Origin: Gnetum montanum
Lineage: Eukaryota; Streptophyta; Gnetopsida; Gnetales; Gnetaceae
Reading direction: 5' to 3'
Length of the DNA: 64,000 bases
Assembly (NCBI GenBank): GCA_015680685.1
Contig: MNCI01002192.1
Coordinates: 268,259 to 332,258 of the forward strand
The notes below the pieces were generated by a model that was not told the DNA's origin, searched no databases, and saw only the letters and a program-made list of their open reading frames with translations. The translations under genes were made by a program, and so were the position numbers. Each line of letters begins with the position of its first letter. The stretch's first letter is position 1. Below, one piece after another: positions 60,080 to 64,000 of this stretch.

Positions 60080-61450
60080 GTATTATTGTCATCCATAATC
60101 ATGTAATAGGTATGCTCTAAATTCCTTCTTATCCATATCTAATTTTTATCATAATGTTTTTTTTATTTTCTTTCATTCTTATCTATCTATTCATATCTTT
60201 TTCTATCCCTTTTCTACATTCTACTATATTTCTAATATTATCTACATCTATTTTTCTCCTATATCCCCATCTATTTCTATTATATTCTTCTACTTAGTGT
60301 ACCTATGATGCTTGAATGAATCTACTGTATTCTAGTAAGGATATAACTAACTACATATTGACTAGGATAGGAAGGAATTTCTATTATATCATTTTATTAG
60401 TTATCTATGACATTACTGTAGCCATGCTTATGGGTGAAATTTAGGCATACCCTACTTCTATCGCACAACATCATCTTCATAACATGTGTATTAGTGTTAT
60501 TTCATTTTTTATCTCCATATTTTTATTTTCCATCTCTACTTACATCTATAATCTCTTTAATGTTCTATTTCTTCTTTTTCTTCTCCTTTCTCATTTTTTT
60601 CTCATTCTTGCCTAGTACTCTCAATATAAGGTTTAAGTGGATCTACTATAGTTCAACAAGTATTTGTTAATTGATGAGTGAAAAAGAATGTGTATACTCT
60701 ACTATATTTTAAGTGTATAAAGAAAAAAATCTATCTACTACAAAGATTTAGCTATGTTCTACTTCTCTGACATAGCACTTCATCATAGGTGTATTGATGA
60801 TTTCCTTGATATTCTCCCCTATCTTTACTTGGTTATTTAATTTTTCTTTTTTATTTTTTCTTTACTATCTATATTTTTATCTCTATTTTCTCTATTTATT
60901 CCTATAACTCACTATCTATCTAGTTCTTTTCTCTGATTATTTTCAACATTCTAGTAAGGATTAAGTGGATCTGCTATTATTCTTCATGTGAGAGTATGTT
61001 GAGTTTCAGTCAAATAGGAAGATAATTTATTAAATTTATAAATCATTGATATCATTAGAACATGGGATCTACTCATGCCCCACTTTTATGACATAGCACC
61101 TCAACATGATTTATTGGCAATATCCTTCATTTCTTTCCCCTACTTTATTAGCCTTTTGATCTTATAATTATATATTTCATCCCTCCTCTCATATGGTTTT
61201 CTATTTTTTCTTTAATCTCTTGCCTAATCCACTTTAATTTTTCTAAATAACACATTAGTGAAAATAGAATGATTCTATTTTATTTCAACAAGGATGTATT
61301 TGAGAGTTTGAGTAGGATAGGATAAGAAACATCATTAATATCATCCTTTTGGCCATCTTATGTGTAGATCTAGCCATGCCACACTTATATGGTATAGCAC
61401 CATCCTACTAACAAGTATATAGGAGATATCCTAAATTCTATTTTCTCATT
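60080..61450. repeat. Tandem repeats with a period of about 310 bp
   Basis: Four diverged units can be followed by the landmark CTACTTCTATGACATAGCACC-like block at about 60440, 60755, 61070 and 61375, each preceded by GTGGATCTACTAT and followed by a TTATTGGTGATATCC-like block and a C/T-rich tract. A partial unit may precede. No coding potential. Confidence 0.7.
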
Positions 61451-62079
61451 CTATTTATTTTCTCCATATATTTCAAGTACATCATAAAATCATCATCATT
61501 CTTCTTTTTGATGGATCTTCCTACAACATCTTAGCAACATTCATCAAGAGGAGGTAATATTGTTCTTAATTCTTTTGGTACTTCTTCAACTAGACAAGTG
61601 CAAGTATGACATTATTAAGCTTTCTTTAGTGTCAAGTATCCATGCTCCCAGAGTCCGAAAATCATGATGACATTGAAGCTAGCTCTAACATCAACATTAG
61701 CATTACTATAAAAGACATAATCAAATTGCCATATTCAGCCATTTTTTTTTTAGCCTTAGAAAGCTTCTAATGTTTAGTCCTAGTCATTCTCATGATGGTA
61801 GACATCAATTCTAGCATCAATAGTTACTCTAGAAGGTAGAAATAAGGCTAAAAAACCTCCTTGACACTAAATCCATGATTATCATTAGTACTTACCTTTA
61901 CTAACATCCATTAATATTTTAATTGTCATTGTTATCTTAAGCCTCAAAGACCTTTCAATATTTATCCCTAACCATCCACATTATAGAAAGCATTAATTAT
62001 AACATCAATATCAGTTTCAAGAAGTTGAAATAAGGGTGAAAAATACTATTGATGCTAAAGTTATACTAAAGTTATCATT
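61451..62079. repeat. Diverged 200-bp duplication before the J pol
   Basis: Two units near 61755-61865 and 61950-62065 share the order of GCCTTAGAAAG, TTTAGTCCTAG, AGCATCAATA, AGAAGTTGAAATAAGGGTGAA and GATGCTAA-like blocks. The rest is unassigned. Confidence 0.5.
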
Positions 62080-62779
62080 AGCATCAATCCATAGTATCAT
62101 TGATGGAAAAAGATATAATAAATCACTTCTCAGCATCACATACAGTGACACAAGGTGACATTGCATGTAGAAAATATGGATCATGAATAGTGCATCCATC
62201 ACAACATGCAATAGGTGTGATAAACATTGAATATTCAAAGATGCCTATATGTACTAGCCACAAAGTTGGAATATCCCTAGTTGTTAACACTAGATAATAG
62301 CTCTAAATCAATAATATGCATGAAACTAGTGGAGCTCCTCACAAGTACTTATATAGACAACATGGATGGAATAGAGTAGATTTCATAACCAAACACCCTC
62401 ACCACACCACGTCCCACCCCCTTCCCTCAACAATGTAGAAATGGATTAGGGAAAGTTGAAAATTCCTAATGATTTTAGGTAAGATCCCCTTGAACTCAAG
62501 GCTTTATTAGCAACATTAGAATATGTAGTTCTTAAGAATAACAAGCTAGTGATTATTAATATTAATCTTTCCTAATAATATAAAAAGAAGCTACTCAAAG
62601 CTATAAAAAATGGGCAACAACCTTTACCTTGTCATATCATGAGTTAATAGGAATAGAGCCACCATCAAATCTATACAAACTCTTCTATTAAGCCCAAGAG
62701 GTAGTCACATAGGAGATTGAATCCATAACTTAAGCAAGTTGTTAAAGATGAAATGAAATAACTTCTTAAGAAAGATTCG

Positions 62780-63400
62780 TCTATCTTGTAGCAAACAGTG
62801 AGTGGGTGAGTCCACTCATGATTTTGTCAAAGAAAATAGAAAAATTAAGAGTCTGTATAGACTTCATGCTATTGAATATGATCAACTTCAAAGATCATTT
62901 TCCATTGTCATTTGTGGACGAGTTACTAGATATAATTGCATGGCCTAATTATGACAAATTTTTGGATGGTTATAGTAGTTATAAGTAAATTCAAATAGCA
63001 CCAGAAGACTAGTCCAAGATAACATTTACAAGTCTATGGGAAACTTTATTATATCAGAAGATGCCCTTTGGCCTTTGCAATGCTCCTACAACTTTTCAAT
63101 GTTTGGTACTTAGCATCTTTCAGTAGCAAATTGGTAGTGGTATGGAAGTATTTATGGATGACTTCTTTACCTATAGTACCAACTTTGAATAAGCATTTGA
63201 CCATATAGAGTAGGTGTTAAAACACTAGGTGGAGATAAACCTGTAGCTCAATTTGTAGAAAAGCCATTTGATAATCCAAAAGGGCATAGTATTAGGGCAC
63301 ACGATTTTAGGAATAGGGATTGAAGCAGAGCTAGAGAAAGTATAGGTCATCTAATAAATTACTAGTAACCTTAAACTATAAAAGATATGAGCTCATTCCT
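62780..63400 (+). pseudogene. Reverse transcriptase of element J
   Basis: The open stretch 62806-62988 has RVCIDFMLLNMINFKDHFPL and FLDGYSSYK. KMPFGLCNAPTTFQ follows near 63060 and VFMDDFFTYST near 63150 carries the intact D-D of the F-M-D-D box. Several stops. Confidence 0.8.
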
Positions 63401-64000
63401 TGGCCATACTAATTACTATAGTAACTTCATCAAAATTTTCTCCAAAATTTTCAAATTGCTAGTTGAGCTTACAAAGAGAGATGCAACTTTTGAATGAACC
63501 CAAGAATGTAAATAAACATTCCAATAATTAAAAAAAATCTCATAGAAACTCTAAATCTATGTGCTCTAGATGGATCGATGTCATTTCACATAATTATAGA
63601 TGCACTTAAGTGCACATTGAAAGGAGTGCTTACACAATTGGATGATCAAAAATGTCCATACTACATCCATTGTACAAGTAGAAGCACTGTGGGCACACAA
63701 CTTAACAACACCACCACTAAGAAGAATTTCATGGTGGTGGTGTATGCCTTGGAAAACTTTAGGCACTATACACCTAATTACCAAATTTTTATGTACACTA
63801 ATGATAGTGCCATTCATTTCCTAATGAAAAAGCCAACAGTTAGCGACTTTATCATCTAGTGGCTTGTCATTTTGCAAGAATTTGACCTTATCATGATGGA
63901 CATAAAAGTAACCAAGAATGTAGTTGGTGATCATTTATCTTGGTTGAAATGGGATAGTGAAGAGGATGATGAACCTTTATTTAATAAGTTTTCAAACAAA
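63401..64000 (+). pseudogene. RNase H of element J, partial
   Basis: The stretch 63578-63859 has FHIIIDALKCTLKGVLTQ (first catalytic Asp region), KKNFMVVVYALENFRHY and FMYTNDSAIHFLM. VVGDHLSWL closes the domain near 63945. Continues off the edge. Confidence 0.8.

Larger units (their letters stand above)
62080..64000 (+). mobile_element. Element J: Ty3/gypsy pol of the D family, runs off right edge
   Basis: The homology to D begins in the protease-RT linker (AAGATGCCTATATGTACTAG, D has AAGATGCTTATACATAGTAG) and continues through RT and RNase H to the window end. No LTR is inside the window. The left end is not sharply defined. Confidence 0.65.

Noticed and set aside
60434-60670. 78-aa Phe/Leu/Ser-rich ORF that looks like a membrane protein
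   Set aside because: It lies in the C/T-rich tract of a tandem repeat, and hydrophobic residues are expected from T-rich codons.

Overview
The window is transposable-element DNA from a large land-plant nuclear genome. I find no host gene, rRNA, tRNA gene or CRISPR array. The evidence is a stack of decayed Ty3/gypsy LTR retrotransposons, a Ty1/copia remnant, a tRNA-Asp primer-binding site typical of plant Ty3 elements, GT-AG introns and heavy C-to-T decay. A gymnosperm or another large-genome vascular plant would fit, but the sequence alone does not settle it.

Positions 1-29469 are best read as four nested elements. A (1-9271, minus) sits in E (9272-14092, plus). E sits in an intron of the antisense gene of B (14093-24426, minus). 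B sits in the reverse transcriptase of F (24427-29469, minus). A, E and B are one family with LTRs of about 1.3-1.4 kb starting TGAAACACC. Each encodes Gag and an aspartic protease, followed by a tandem-repeat spacer, and none has RT, RNase H or integrase at the expected place. A and B also carry a multi-exon gene on the opposite strand, convergent with gag-pro, with matching intron positions.

Positions 29470-41040 hold an LTR-like block (K) and an old pol fragment (G) split by element C (32158-40749, minus). C has both LTRs, a perfect 5-bp target duplication (GTAAC), a tRNA-Asp-type PBS and a polypurine tract. It encodes Gag and a downstream extra ORF; the space for pol is missing, though a 649-base run of N lies there. 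Positions 41041-46492 hold a copia-like LTR, a copia gag/protease remnant and unresolved AT-rich DNA.

Positions 46493-59429 are element D (plus), a full-length but decayed relative of C and F: LTR, PBS, gag, protease, RT, RNase H, integrase, spacer, extra ORF, polypurine tract, LTR. Positions 59430-62080 hold tandem repeats and unresolved DNA. From 62080 to the right edge is the pol of another member of the D family (J).

The most interesting signal is in the extra genes. In both C and D the extra ORF is preceded by its own TATA box inside the element, and the DNA around that TATA box carries the same short motifs as that element's own LTR promoter, although the motifs differ between C and D. 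The extra genes of A/B (antisense) and C/D (sense) share a layout: an N-terminal domain with an FGIP or LGLPD motif, then coiled coils. All coding regions carry stops or frameshifts, so these are relics.
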